64,000 nucleotides of DNA from CAVVSD01 sp963757125 (GTDB lineage: Bacteria > Actinomycetota > Thermoleophilia > Solirubrobacterales > Solirubrobacteraceae): contig CAVWQP010000004.1 in the NCBI GenBank assembly GCA_963757125.1, positions 744,001 to 808,000 on the forward strand, given 5' to 3'. Each line of letters opens with the position of its first letter. Position 1 is the stretch's first letter. Shown here in pieces: positions 34,450 through 46,285 of the stretch. The translations under genes and the position numbers were made by a program. A model generated the notes under the pieces. It saw only the letters and a program-made list of their open reading frames with translations. It had not been told where the DNA came from and made no database searches.

Positions 34450-34982
34450 GGCAGCAGCCCCCGCATGCGGACGAGGCCCCAGGCCGCGACCGACGGCGCG
34501 TCGCGCAGCTCGCCGGACAGGATCATCGCCTCGAGCTCGTCGATGCCGACCGTGCGCGACTCCATCGTCTGCTCGGACGCCTCGCGATGCGTCTCGCCGG
34601 CGGTGAGGCCGGTCGCGAGGAACGCGTCGAAGCCCTGCTGGGAGAAGCCGTAGGCGTGCCACATGCGGCCGAGGTGCTGCAGCCGATCCGCGCGCAGCCC
34701 GGTCTCCTCCTCCAGCTCGCGGGCGGCGATCTCCGACGGCCGCTCGGGCACGAAGCCCTCGACGCCGCCCTGCGGGAACTCCCACTCGAACGAGGCCACC
34801 GGGTAGCGGTACTGGCCGACGAGGTGCAGACGCTCGCCGTCCCAGGGCACGACGAGCGCGAAGTCCGGCTTCTCGACGACCCCGTAGATGCCGCGGGTGC
34901 CGTCGGGCTGCTCGATCGCGTCCTCGCGGAGCCGCAGGTACGGGCTCTCGTAGACGCGGCGGCTGGAGAGCTGGCGGATCAC
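34446..34982 (-). CDS. Nudix hydrolase inside the purine operon
   Basis: 178 residues, ADP-ribose pyrophosphatase-like: VVPWDGERLHLVGQYRYPVA, EFPQGGVEGF and the Nudix helix SEIAARELEEETGLRADRLQ. The glycine-to-glutamate spacing in the Nudix box is one residue longer than the textbook pattern. The usual reaction would be ADP-ribose to AMP and ribose 5-phosphate. GTG start. It lies 10 bases after purE and overlaps purB, so it is a true operon member; it could return ribose 5-phosphate or AMP to nucleotide synthesis, which is inference. Confidence 0.92.
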
Positions 34983-34992
34983 GCTCCGCGGC

Positions 34993-35475
34993 TCACGCTT
35001 CCAGGATGCGCACGGCCAGGTGCGCGGCGTTGCGCGCGTTGTCCAGCCCCACGCAGCCGACCGGCACGCCGGGCGGCATCTGCGTGATGGAGAGCAGCGC
35101 GTCCAGCCCGCCGAGCGCGGACATCCGGCTCGTGAGCGGGACGCCGATCACAGGCAGGTCGGTGTGCGCGGCGGCGGTCCCCGGCAGCGCGGCGGAGAGG
35201 CCGGCGCCGGCGATGATCACGCGCAGGCCGCGCATCCGGGCGTTCTTGCAGTAGTCCGCGACGACGTCGGGCTCGCGGTGCGCGGACATGACGCGCACCT
35301 CGAAGGTCACCTCCGCCTCCTCGAGGACCTTCTCCGCGGCCTCCATCGCAGCGGCGTCGGACTTCGATCCCATGATGATGCCGACGCGAGGTGCGTCGAC
35401 CGGGATCTGCTCCATCTCCGGCGCGGTCTCAGCCACGGTCTCGGGCGCGTCGCCCGTGCTCATCTGCTCGCTCAT
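34993..35475 (-). CDS. purE: N5-carboxyaminoimidazole ribonucleotide mutase
   Basis: Class I PurE of 160 residues with a ~28-residue acidic N-terminal extension before the conserved core. Motifs: VGIIMGSKSDAAAMEAA, VMSAHREPDVVADY, IIAGAGLSAALPGTAAAHT and PVIGVPL. The class I form normally needs PurK, which is not in this window. ATG 35475 overlaps the purD stop. Confidence 0.95.
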   Translation of the reverse strand: MSEQMSTGDAPETVAETAPEMEQIPVDAPRVGIIMGSKSDAAAMEAAEKVLEEAEVTFEVRVMSAHREPDVVADYCKNARMRGLRVIIAGAGLSAALPGTAAAHTDLPVIGVPLTSRMSALGGLDALLSITQMPPGVPVGCVGLDNARNAAHLAVRILEA

Positions 35476-36731
35476 GTCCGTCCCACGGCCCGCAGCGCGA
35501 TGTCTCGGCGCAGCTGACGGCCCTCGAAGGTGATCAGATCCGCGGCAGCATAGGCCGCGTCCCGGGCCGCCCCGATGTCGGGACCCAGTGCCGTCACGTT
35601 GAGTACCCGCCCACCGGCCGTCACGATCGCGCCGTCGTCGCGACGCGCCGTCCCCGCGTGGGTGAGCTCGACGCCGTCGCCCACGTCGTCGAGCCCGGAG
35701 ATGACGTCGCCGCTCGACGAGGAGGCCGGATAGCCGCCGCTCGCCAGGACGACGGTGACCGCGGCGTCGTCGGTGAAGTCGAGCGTCGCCCCCTCCAGCC
35801 CGCCCGGGCTCGCGGCGAGGCGCAGGAGCTCGAGCAGGTCGCTGCGCAGGCGCGGGAGGACCGCCTGCGTCTCCGGATCGCCGAAGCGCGCGTTGTACTC
35901 GATGACGCGCGGCCCGTCGGGCGTGAGCATGAGCCCGGCGTACAGGACGCCGTGGAACGGCGTCCCCCGCCGGCGCAGCTCGTCGACGAGCGGCTGGTGC
36001 ACGACGGCCGACAGCTCGTGGGCGTCGCCCGCGCCGGGGACGGGCGAGTAGGAGCCCATGCCGCCGGTGTTCGGGCCGACGTCGCCGTCGCCGATGCGCT
36101 TGAAGTCCTGGGCGGGCGCCATCGGGATGGCCCGCTCGCCGTCGCAGAGCGCGAGCAGCGACAGCTCCTCGCCGGTGAGGTGCTCCTCGACGAAGACCTG
36201 CCCGTCGCCGAAGCTGCGGTGCACGAGGAAGTCCTCGAGCGCGCGGCGGGCGGCGTCCTCGTCCTCGGCGATGACGACGCCCTTGCCGGCGGCCAGCCCG
36301 TCGTACTTCAGGACCGCCGGGTAGCTCCCGCCGATCGCCTCCAGGCCCTCCTCCACGGTCGACGCCATGGCGAACGCGCCCGTCGGCACGCCGGCGGCTG
36401 CCATGAGCTCCTTCGCGTGGACCTTCGATCCCTCGACGCGCGCGGCGGCGGCGGTCGGCCCGAACGCCGCGATTCCCGCGTCGGCGAGCGCGTCGACGAG
36501 GCCTGCCACCAGCGGCGCCTCGGGACCGACCACCACGAGGTCGACCGCGTGCTCGCGGGCCGCCGCGACGAGCGCGGGCACGTCGGTCACCGGGATCGGC
36601 AGCAGCGTGGCGTCGCGCTCGATGCCCGGGTTCCCGGGGGCGCAGAGGATCTCCGGGGTCTGCGGCGAGCGCCCGAGCGAGCGCACGATGGCGTGCTCCC
36701 GCCCGCCGCCGCCGACCACGAGGACCCTCAC
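35472..36731 (-). CDS. purD: phosphoribosylamine-glycine ligase
   Basis: ATP-grasp enzyme making GAR, 419 residues. RVLVVGGGGREHAIVRSLGR, VDLVVVGPEAPLVAGLVDAL, VLKYDGLAAGKGVVIAEDED and FGDPETQAVLPRL are conserved. GTG 36731 shares bases with the TGA of the upstream GYD gene. The C-terminus has the usual conserved NVTALG segment. Confidence 0.96.
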   Translation of the reverse strand: MRVLVVGGGGREHAIVRSLGRSPQTPEILCAPGNPGIERDATLLPIPVTDVPALVAAAREHAVDLVVVGPEAPLVAGLVDALADAGIAAFGPTAAAARVEGSKVHAKELMAAAGVPTGAFAMASTVEEGLEAIGGSYPAVLKYDGLAAGKGVVIAEDEDAARRALEDFLVHRSFGDGQVFVEEHLTGEELSLLALCDGERAIPMAPAQDFKRIGDGDVGPNTGGMGSYSPVPGAGDAHELSAVVHQPLVDELRRRGTPFHGVLYAGLMLTPDGPRVIEYNARFGDPETQAVLPRLRSDLLELLRLAASPGGLEGATLDFTDDAAVTVVLASGGYPASSSSGDVISGLDDVGDGVELTHAGTARRDDGAIVTAGGRVLNVTALGPDIGAARDAAYAAADLITFEGRQLRRDIALRAVGRT

Positions 36732-37009
36732 AGCGTGGCGATGAAGTCGTCGATCGGGATCGCGACCATCGTCTCCCACTTGCCGGTCCCGCGGGAGCCG
36801 AGCTCGAGCGAGACGCGGGCCATGGTCTTCTCGTCGGGCGCCTCCACGACGTTGACGAAGTCGTAGTGGCCGAGCGTCGCCCATTGGGCCTTGACGGTCG
36901 CCCCGAGCTGCTCGAGCTCCTTGTTGACCTCGCGGATCCGGGTGGGGTTGTTCCTGACCGTCTGGACGCCCTCGGGCGTCAGCGTCGAGAGCATGATGAA
37001 GGTGGGCAT
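36728..37009 (-). CDS. GYD domain protein, first gene of the purine operon
   Basis: 93 residues, single GYD domain: MPTFIMLSTLTPEGVQTVRN, then KAQWATLGHYDFVNVVEAPD, where the family motif is read as GHYD, and ETMVAIPIDDF at the end. ATG 37009 has GGAGG five bases upstream. The stop overlaps the purD GTG, so the gene is translationally coupled to purD. The family has no assigned reaction; the fold is ferredoxin-like and often oligomeric. Position suggests a small accessory or regulatory protein of purine synthesis. Confidence 0.88.
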   Translation of the reverse strand: MPTFIMLSTLTPEGVQTVRNNPTRIREVNKELEQLGATVKAQWATLGHYDFVNVVEAPDEKTMARVSLELGSRGTGKWETMVAIPIDDFIATL

Positions 37010-37096
37010 GCGGCCTCCGATGTCGGCGGACTCGACGGATCTTCTACTGGAAGTCGGGCGACCTCTGCCTTCCGGTGCGCTACGGTCGCCGCCCAG

Positions 37097-37774
37097 ATGC
37101 GCGAGAGAATCACGTTCTGGGTGGGCCCTGCCGCTGCCGCGGCGCTCGTGTGCGCCGCCATCGCCCCCGCCACCTCCGGGGCCGCCGCCGTGGAGCTCAA
37201 CCGCGCCTGCTACCTCGAGGGCTCGCGCGTCGGGCTGTCGGCGGCCGGGTTCGCGCCCGGGAGCAAGGTCGAGGTCCGCCGCGGCGGCACGCTCATCGGA
37301 TCGACGACGGCCGACACCGTCGGCGGCGTGGAGGCGCGCTTCGACGCGCCGAAGCTCCCTGCGGGCCGGCGCGAGGCCAGCTCCGTCATCGAGCTGAGCG
37401 ACGGCACCACCCGCGCATCGACGCGCCTGCCCATCACCCGCTTCCACGCGAGCTTCTCGCCGGCCACGGGCGATCCGGCCACGATGCTCGTGCGCTTCTC
37501 CGTCGACGGCTTCGGTCTGCTCGACGCCCAGCCGGACGTGTACGTCCACTACGTCGGGCCCGGCGGCAAGGTGCGCCAGACCGTCGACCTGGGCATGGCA
37601 CGCGGCGTCTGCGGCCACCTGGCCCCGACGAGCCCGCGCCGCCTGTTCCCGTTCCGCGCGCGGGCCGGGACGTGGACCCTGCAGTTCGACACGCGCAAGC
37701 GCTACAAGAAGGGCCGCATCGACCGGCCCGGCTTCCTCTTCTTCACGCGGCGCGTGAAGATCGTCGCCGGCTGA
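37097..37774 (+). CDS. secreted protein of unknown function
   Basis: 225 residues. A signal peptide is clear (MRERITFWVGPAAAAALVCA, cleavage likely near ATSGAAA). The mature part is beta-rich with an Ig-like look: FAPGSKVEVRRGGTLIGSTT and GTWTLQFDTRKRYKKG. Two cysteines (in NRACYLEG and ARGVCGHL) may form a disulfide. It is divergent from the purine operon by ~87 bases and convergent with the MCP gene. No enzymatic motif seen. Confidence 0.8.
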   Translation: MRERITFWVGPAAAAALVCAAIAPATSGAAAVELNRACYLEGSRVGLSAAGFAPGSKVEVRRGGTLIGSTTADTVGGVEARFDAPKLPAGRREASSVIELSDGTTRASTRLPITRFHASFSPATGDPATMLVRFSVDGFGLLDAQPDVYVHYVGPGGKVRQTVDLGMARGVCGHLAPTSPRRLFPFRARAGTWTLQFDTRKRYKKGRIDRPGFLFFTRRVKIVAG

Positions 37775-37778
37775 GCGG

Positions 37779-39602
37779 CTAGGCGGCGACCGGCTCGAGC
37801 GTGAAGCGGCCGACGAGCTGCTCGAGCTCCTCGGCGGTGCGCGACAGCTCCTGGGCCGACGCCGCGATCTCCTGCGTCGAGGCCGACGTCTCCTGCGTGG
37901 AGGCCGAGACCTCCTCGGTCGACGCCGAGGACTGCTGCGCGACGGCGGAGACCTCGAGCATGTCGTCCTGCATCTGCTGGGAGCTGACGGCGATCTGCTC
38001 GACGGCGGCCGCGATCTGCTCGACGCGGGCGTTCATGTCCTCGACCGCCTCGCCGATGGACGCGAAGGACGCACGGGCCTGCAGCACCGTCGTGACGCCG
38101 TCCTCGGTGCGCTCGGCACCGCGCTCGACGACCGACACTGCCTGCGCCGTCTCGTGCTGGATCTCGCCGATGAGGACGGCGATGCTGGCGGCAGCCTGCT
38201 GGGAGCCCTCGGCGAGCTTGCGGACCTCGTCGGCGACGACCGCGAAGCCGCGGCCCTGGTCGCCGGCGCGCGCCGCCTCGATCGCGGCGTTGAGCGCGAG
38301 GAGGTTGGTCTGCTCGGCGATGCCGGTGATGGTGTCGACGATGCCGCCGATGCGCTGGGACTTCTCGCCGAGGCCCCGGATCGCGGCGGACGCCTGATCG
38401 GACGCCTCGCGGACGGCGGCCATCGCGTCGGTCGCCCGGACGACGACCTCGGTGCCCTCCGTGGCCGCGGCGCGGGCGCCGGCGGCGACGGTGGCGGCCT
38501 CGCCTGCGCTCTCGGCCGACGCGATCGTGGCGGTCGTGACCTGCTCGGCGACCGTGCGGGCGCTCTCGAGCGCCTCGACCTGGCGCTGGGCGCCGTCGGC
38601 GATGTCCCCGACCGCATGGGCGATCTCGCCCACGGCGCGGCCGGTGTCCTCCGACGTGGCGGCCATCTGCTGCGAGGCGGCGCTGAGCGTCTGCGCGCTG
38701 TGCGTGACGGTGGCGATCATCCCGCCGAGGCCCGCGCGGGTCTCGTTGTAGGCCTCGATGGTGCGGACGAGGTCCTCGCGGATCACGTTGACCGTGCGGG
38801 CCACGTCGCCGAGCTCGTCGCCGGCGATGCGGTCGATCGGCGTCGTGACGGGCACGACCTGGGTGGTGAGGTCGCCGTGCGCGAGGTCGCCGAGCCCGTC
38901 GCGCAGACCGGCGACGCAGTTCGCGCCGAGCGACCGGAGCCGGTCGAGCACGTCCTCGACGCTGCGCTGGATGCCGCGGGAGATCAGGAAGGCGATGCCG
39001 AGGCCCAGGACCGCGGCGAGCGCGATGGAGCCCAGCAGGAAGAGGCTGGAGGACGCGTAGGCGTCCTGCATGTCACGGCTGCGGGCGCGGGCGTTGCCCT
39101 CGGCGGCGGTGCCGAGCAGGCTGGCGCGGCGCAGCGCGGAGGTGACGGCGGACTGCTGCTCCCCGTTGAACAGGGCGGTCGCGCGCTCGGGGTCCGACCG
39201 GGAGAGCCGGCGGGCCCGCAGGAGGAGCGCGTCCTGGCGCTTCCACGCGGTCTCGAACGCGCGCAGCTGCGAGGTGGCGGCGAAGCCGTCGAGGCCATCG
39301 AGGCGGGCGATGCCGTCGCGGATCGACGTCCGCGACTCGTCGACGACCTGGTCGGCGCGGGCCTGGGAGGCCTCGGTGCGCGACGCGAGCGCGACGTGGA
39401 TCGCGAGCTGCTGCTCGCTCAGCGTGCGCTCGAGGTCGGCGGCCCACCGCGAGCCCTCGAGGTCGGTCGTGTAGAGGGCCTTGCCGTTGTCGGCGACGTG
39501 GCGGAGCTGGGCTTCGCCGATGACGCCCACGACGAGCATGAGCGTGATGAGGAGGCCGGCGCTCCCGAGGAGCTTGGCGCGGATGGAGAGGCGACGGGGC
39601 AC
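37779..39602 (-). CDS. methyl-accepting chemotaxis protein
   Basis: 607-residue transducer. TM1 (~10-29, LLGSAGLLITLMLVVGVIGE), a four-helix-bundle sensor (~30-190), TM2 (~188-208, SSLFLLGSIALAAVLGLGIA), a HAMP-like linker, then a long MCP signalling coiled coil. The hairpin tip is readable as ITGIAEQTNLLALNAAIEAA with RAGDQGRGFAVVADEVRKLA. Start GTG 39602. No che genes are nearby. It lies 21 bases after the HerA-like gene and may be the last gene of the clpB run. Confidence 0.95.
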   Translation of the reverse strand: MPRRLSIRAKLLGSAGLLITLMLVVGVIGEAQLRHVADNGKALYTTDLEGSRWAADLERTLSEQQLAIHVALASRTEASQARADQVVDESRTSIRDGIARLDGLDGFAATSQLRAFETAWKRQDALLLRARRLSRSDPERATALFNGEQQSAVTSALRRASLLGTAAEGNARARSRDMQDAYASSSLFLLGSIALAAVLGLGIAFLISRGIQRSVEDVLDRLRSLGANCVAGLRDGLGDLAHGDLTTQVVPVTTPIDRIAGDELGDVARTVNVIREDLVRTIEAYNETRAGLGGMIATVTHSAQTLSAASQQMAATSEDTGRAVGEIAHAVGDIADGAQRQVEALESARTVAEQVTTATIASAESAGEAATVAAGARAAATEGTEVVVRATDAMAAVREASDQASAAIRGLGEKSQRIGGIVDTITGIAEQTNLLALNAAIEAARAGDQGRGFAVVADEVRKLAEGSQQAAASIAVLIGEIQHETAQAVSVVERGAERTEDGVTTVLQARASFASIGEAVEDMNARVEQIAAAVEQIAVSSQQMQDDMLEVSAVAQQSSASTEEVSASTQETSASTQEIAASAQELSRTAEELEQLVGRFTLEPVAA

Positions 39603-39623
39603 GTGTGCCCCGGTGGTCGGCCG

Positions 39624-41178
39624 CTAGCGCTTGCGCTTGAGCAGCCCGAAGACCCCGCGGATGACCTCGCGCTGGATCTGCCGCCCGGTGGTGCTGTTGA
39701 GGAAGTCGCCGATGCCGCCGGCCGATGCCGGAGCGGGCGCCCGGCGCGGCGCCTTGGGCACCTTCGGCACGGGGATGTGCTTCATCTCCTTCTCGGCCTG
39801 CTTGGCGCGCTCGGCCGCCTCGGCCTCGGCGGCGGCCTCGTCGACGCGCTTGGCGAGCAGCTCCCGCGCGCTCTCGTTGTCGACGCGGGTCCCGTACTTC
39901 GCGAACAGCGGAGATGCCTTCGCGGCACCCTCGACGTCGTCGGCCGGGCCCATCCGCGACACGGGCCCCGGCAGGCGCGCGTGCACGACCGGCGTCGGGA
40001 CGCCCTTCTCGTTGAGCAGCGTCACCGCCGCCTCGCCGGTGCCGGTCGAGGTCAGCAGCTCCTCCACGTCGTACAGGTCGGAGACCGGGTAGGTCTTCAC
40101 GGCCGCGGAGAGCGCCTTCTGGTCGTCGGGCGTGAACGCGCGCAGCGCGTGCTGCACGCGGCTGCCGAGCTGCGCCAGGACGCTCGACGGCACGTCCTTC
40201 GGCGACTGCGTCACGAAGTAGATGCCGACGCCCTTCGAGCGGATGAGCCGCACGGTCTGCTCGACGGACTCCAGGAACGCCTTCGACGCGTCGGTGAACA
40301 GCAGGTGCGCCTCGTCGAAGAAGAAGACGAGCTTGGGCTTGTCGACCTCGCCGGCCTCCGGCAGCGTCTCGAACAGCTCGGCGACGAGCCACATGAGCAC
40401 GGTCGACCAGAGCGCCGGCTTGTCCTGCACCGCCGGGAGCTCCATGCAGGAGATGACGCCCCTGCCGTCCGGCCCGGTGCGCATGAGGTCGGCGATGTCG
40501 AACATCGGCTCGCCGAAGAACTCGGTCCCGCCGCCGGTCTCGACCGTCACGAGGTTGCGCAGCAGCACGCCGACCGTCGCCTTCGACACGCCGCCGATGC
40601 CCTCGAGCTCGGCCTTGCCCTCGTCGGAGGTCAGGAACGCCAGCAGCGCGCGCAGGTCGGAGAGGTCGAGCAGCGGCAGCGACTTGGAGTCCGCGTAGTG
40701 GAAGACGAGGTTCAGGCTCGACTCCTGGGTCTCGTTCGCGCCGAGCACCTTCGCCATGAGGCGGGGCCCGAAGTCCGAGACCGTGGCGCGGATCGGGATG
40801 CCGGGGCCGATGCCGCCGATCGAGAGGTACTCGGTCGGGAAGCCCGGTCGGCGCGTACGGGATGCCCAGCTCGGCGTCGCGCTTGGCGCCCGGGCCCTCG
40901 GGATCGCCGGGGGCGGCGACGCCGGACACGTCGCCCTTCACGTCGGCGACGAAGACGGGCACGCCCTGCGCCGAGAGCTGCTCGGCGATGAGCTGCAGCG
41001 TCTTCGTCTTGCCCGTGCCGGTCGCCCCTGCGATGAGCCCGTGGCGGGTCATCATCCGCAGGGCGACCTGCACCTTGGCCTCGGGGAACATGGTCCCCTC
41101 GTGGACCCCGCGCCCGAGGTCCACCGAGGGTCCGTCCACCGCGTAGGCGGCCGCGATCGTCTCCGCGAAGTCGGTCAC
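39624..41178 (-). CDS. HerA-like (DUF853) ATPase, frameshifted
   Basis: About 517 residues of the HerA/FtsK-like DUF853 ATPase family. Walker A is in GLIAGATGTGKTKTLQLIAE, then FVADVKGDVSGVAAPGDPEG. Beyond the shift come RATVSDFGPRLMAKVLGANE, TQESSLNLVFHYAD, the Walker B region LVFFFDEAHLLF and YFVTQSPKDVPSSVLAQLGS. Removing one G in 40843-40845 gives PTGFPTEYLSIGG and one continuous protein. The role in the family is poorly known (DNA-associated ATPase). It starts 10 bases after the clpB stop, so it is probably in the same transcript. Confidence 0.87.
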
Positions 41179-41188
41179 GGCCGCGATC

Positions 41189-43732
<2,544 letters not shown>

Positions 43733-43761
43733 CAGTTCCTGGTCGTTCGGAAGAAGGAGTG

Positions 43762-43784
43762 ATCTCAGTGTAGGCGACTGAGAT
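43762..43784. promoter_or_regulatory. HAIR-like operator over the clpB -10
   Basis: ATCTCAGT-N7-ACTGAGAT, perfect 8-bp arms with a 7-base spacer. The known actinobacterial HspR site (HAIR) is CTTGAGT-N7-ACTCAAG, so spacing is identical and the inner TnAGT/ACTnA bases are shared. It overlaps the -10 of clpB and has a related copy before dnaK. Confidence 0.65.
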
Positions 43785-43794
43785 TTCCTGTCAA
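43767..43794 (-). promoter_or_regulatory. sigma-70 promoter of clpB
   Basis: On the minus strand TTGACA (43794-43789), 16 bases, TACACT (43772-43767), about 30 bases before ATG 43732. The -10 falls inside the inverted repeat, so a bound repressor would block it. Confidence 0.7.
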
Positions 43795-43850
43795 CCGGAG
43801 AGGCGTCACACAAGCGTGTTCCTGGCGCGAGTCAGGGGTAACCAGCGTCT

Positions 43851-44292
43851 ATGCGCCTAGGTCCCTTCCTCTTGCTCACGGCGGTCTTCTTCGCCATCGT
43901 CGCGGCCGTCGCGGCGATCGCGGGAGGAATCTCGTGGGCCATCCCGGTCGCGCTGGTCGCGATCATCGTGGCGATCTACGCCCTCGCCAATCGAGCGCTC
44001 GGCGAGCGCGAGATGGCGAGTCACGGCGACGACGAGCAGGACGCACTGCGCGACGGTCGCGAAGGCGGGCTGCCCAAGGCGCACGTCATCGGCGACGACG
44101 AAACCGCGCTGGGCGACACCCCCGAGGTGCACGCCGAGATCAGCCCGCACGACTTCCCCAAGGGCGCACCCGAGCGCCAGGCCGCTGAGCAGATGGCCGA
44201 GGAGGAGGCCGGCGAGGGCACCCGCGGGTCACGTGGATCCGAGCGAGCGCGAGGATCGCGTCCGGCATCCGTCGCGCACCCGCGACGGATGA
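43851..44292 (+). CDS. small membrane protein (frameshifted near the end)
   Basis: About 146 residues. Two N-terminal helices (FLLLTAVFFAIVAAVAAIAG and ISWAIPVALVAIIVAIYALA) precede a hydrophilic acidic tail. As written, the frame runs on into the dehalogenase gene without a stop. Dropping one G of 44226-44228 gives RGHVDPSEREDRVRHPSR and ends at TGA 44290-44292, 12 bases before the next start, which is far more natural. Function unknown. It is divergent from clpB. Confidence 0.7.
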
Positions 44293-44304
44293 TAGCCTGC
44301 GCGC

Positions 44305-44988
44305 GTGGCCGTCCGCGCGCTCGTCTTCGACATCTTCGGCACGCTCGTCGACTGGCGCTCGAGCATGGCCCGGGCGTTCGCCGCCGCGGGGGTCGACGGG
44401 GACCCCACCGAGCTGGCCGACGACTGGCGCGCGCGCTACGCGCCGGCGCTCGACGGCGTCCAACAGCGGCGAGCGCCCGGCCGCGACGCTCGAGGAGCTG
44501 CACGCGGCGACGCTCGACGAGCTGTTGCGGCGCGCGGGACGACGCGTGGACGATGGGACCCGGACGCGCCGCTCGTGCGCGTGCTGGCACGAGCTGGACC
44601 CGTGGCCGGACGTCCGCGAGGGCCTCGAGCTCCTGCGGCGCGACCACGTCACCGCGACGCTGTCCAACGGGCACGTCGCGTTGCTCGTCGACCTCGCCCG
44701 CCACGGCGACCTGCGCTTCGACGCAATCCTGTCGGCGGAGCTCGTCGGGCGCGTACAAGCCCGCGCCCGAGGCCTATCTCACGGCCGCGCGGCTGCTGGA
44801 CGTCGCCCCCGGCCGAGCTCATGCTCGTCGCCTGCCATCCCTGGGACCTCGCGGGCGCCCGCGGCGCCGGATTGCAGACGGCGTTCGTCGACCGGCCGCT
44901 CGAGCACGGCGAGGGATCGCCCGCCCGCAGCGATCCCGAGGCCGACGTGTCCGTGGCGAGCCTGCCCGAGCTCGCCGAGCGCCTATAG
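44305..44988 (+). CDS. HAD family hydrolase, haloacid dehalogenase type II-like (three frameshifts)
   Basis: The N-terminus AVRALVFDIFGTLVDW carries the HAD nucleophile Asp. Later pieces of the same family are in other frames: ATLSNGHVALLVDLARHGDL (motif II, SNG), ELVGAYKPAPEAYLTAARLL (motif III Lys) and LMLVACHPWDLAGARGAGL (motif IV). They join if one base is removed near 44460-44468, in 44747-44749 and in 44806-44810. The motif set fits L-2-haloacid dehalogenase/2-haloalkanoate enzymes. Three shifts in one gene could mean decay, but the motifs are all intact, so error is equally likely. Start GTG 44305. Confidence 0.75.
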   Translation: MAVRALVFDIFGTLVDWRSSMARAFAAAGVDGDPTELADDWRARYAPALDGVQQRRAPGRDARGAARGDARRAVAARGTTRGRWDPDAPLVRVLARAGPVAGRPRGPRAPAARPRHRDAVQRARRVARRPRPPRRPALRRNPVGGARRARTSPRPRPISRPRGCWTSPPAELMLVACHPWDLAGARGAGLQTAFVDRPLEHGEGSPARSDPEADVSVASLPELAERL

Positions 44989-46285
44989 CGCCGCGAGCGC
45001 GGCGTAGAGCTCCTGCGCTGCGCGCTCCCCGCGCTCCAGCGAGGTGAGCCGGAAGGACTCGTCGGGCGAGTGGATGCGGTCGTCGGACAGCGCGAACCCG
45101 CTGACGATCGTCGGGATCCCGCGGTGGCCGAGCTCCGCCACCGCCGGGATCGAGCCGCCGCTGCGCGTCAGGACCGGGGCGACGCCGACCGCCCGCTCGA
45201 GCGCCTGCGTCGCGAGCGCGACGCTGGGGTGCGCGGCATCGAACAGCGCCGGCGCGGCGCGGACCGTCTCGATCGTGACCTCGGCGTACGGCGGCGCCGC
45301 GGCGCGCAGCAGCCCCGTGAGCACCTCGGCCATGTGGTCGGGATCCTGCCGCGCGGCGAGGCGCAGCGAGAGCGTCGCGTGCGCCGTCGCCGGCACGAGC
45401 GTGCGCGGCTCGCCGCCGCGGATCTCGTTGACGTCGAGCGACGCGTCGGCGCCCGTCCGCACGTAGAAGTCCGCCGGGTCGCCGACGGGGTTCGCGCCGA
45501 CACCGGCCAGCTCGGCGGCGCCCGGGGGCAGGCGCTCCCAGGACGCGAGCTCGGCCGGATCGGGCGGGCACGATGCCCTCGCGCAGCTCCTCGCGCACGC
45601 GCCCGTCGGCCCCCGGCACGACCTGGGCGAGCATCGCGTGGAGGACGTGCAGCGCGTTGGCGACGGTCCCGCCGTAGACGCCGGAGTGCAGGTCGCGCGG
45701 TGCGACGCGCACGTCGACGCTCGTCATGACGATCCCGCGCAGCCCGAGCGTCACCGCCGGGGTGTCGGCGTCGGCCATGTCGGAGTCGAAGACGATCGCG
45801 CAGTCCGCGCGGCGCTCGTCGGCGCGGATCCACTGCGCGACGGCGTGGCTGGCCGCCTCCTCCTCGCCCTCCACGAGGACGCGGACGTTGACCGGCAGCG
45901 CGCCGTCGCGCGCGAGCGCGCAGGCGACGTGCAGGAGCGGGAGGAAGTTGCCCTTGTCGTCGGAGGCGCCGCGCGCGTAGAGGCGCCCGTCGCGGATCTC
46001 CGGCACGAACGGGTCCGAGCTCCACAGGGACAGGTCGCCGGGGCCCTGGACGTCGTAGTGCCCGTAGATGAGGACGGTCGGCGCGCCCGGCGTCGACGCG
46101 GCCAGGTCGCCCACGACGAGCGGGTTGCCGCCGTCGATGGTGACGAGCTCGGCGGTGCCGCCGGCGCCGCGGACGCGGGTCGCCGCCCACTCCGCCGCCT
46201 TCTGCAGGTCCGCGGGATCGCCGCCGCCGGTGGAGATCGAGGGGATGCGCAGCCAGTCGAGGAGGTCGTCGAGGAGCTCGGTCAT
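44983..46285 (-). CDS. M20 family metallopeptidase (dipeptidase), frameshifted
   Basis: Zinc-dependent dipeptidase of about 433 residues. Metal ligands: VLIYGHYDVQGPGD, ARGASDDKGNFLPLLH, LVEGEEEAASHAV, VFDSDMA and a late FALSDDRIHSPDESFR. The lid/dimer domain contains VAPRDLHSGVYGG. The last ~190 residues are in a second frame; deleting one base within 45562-45568 gives IVPPDPAELASWERLPPGA. It converges with the HAD gene (6-base overlap), and its ATG overlaps the stop of the Ldh-type gene. Confidence 0.88.

Noticed and set aside
44305..44988. Calling the HAD gene a pseudogene.
   Set aside because: It has three frameshifts, but all catalytic motifs are intact and the neighbouring functional genes show the same kind of single-base insertion, so error is at least as likely as decay.
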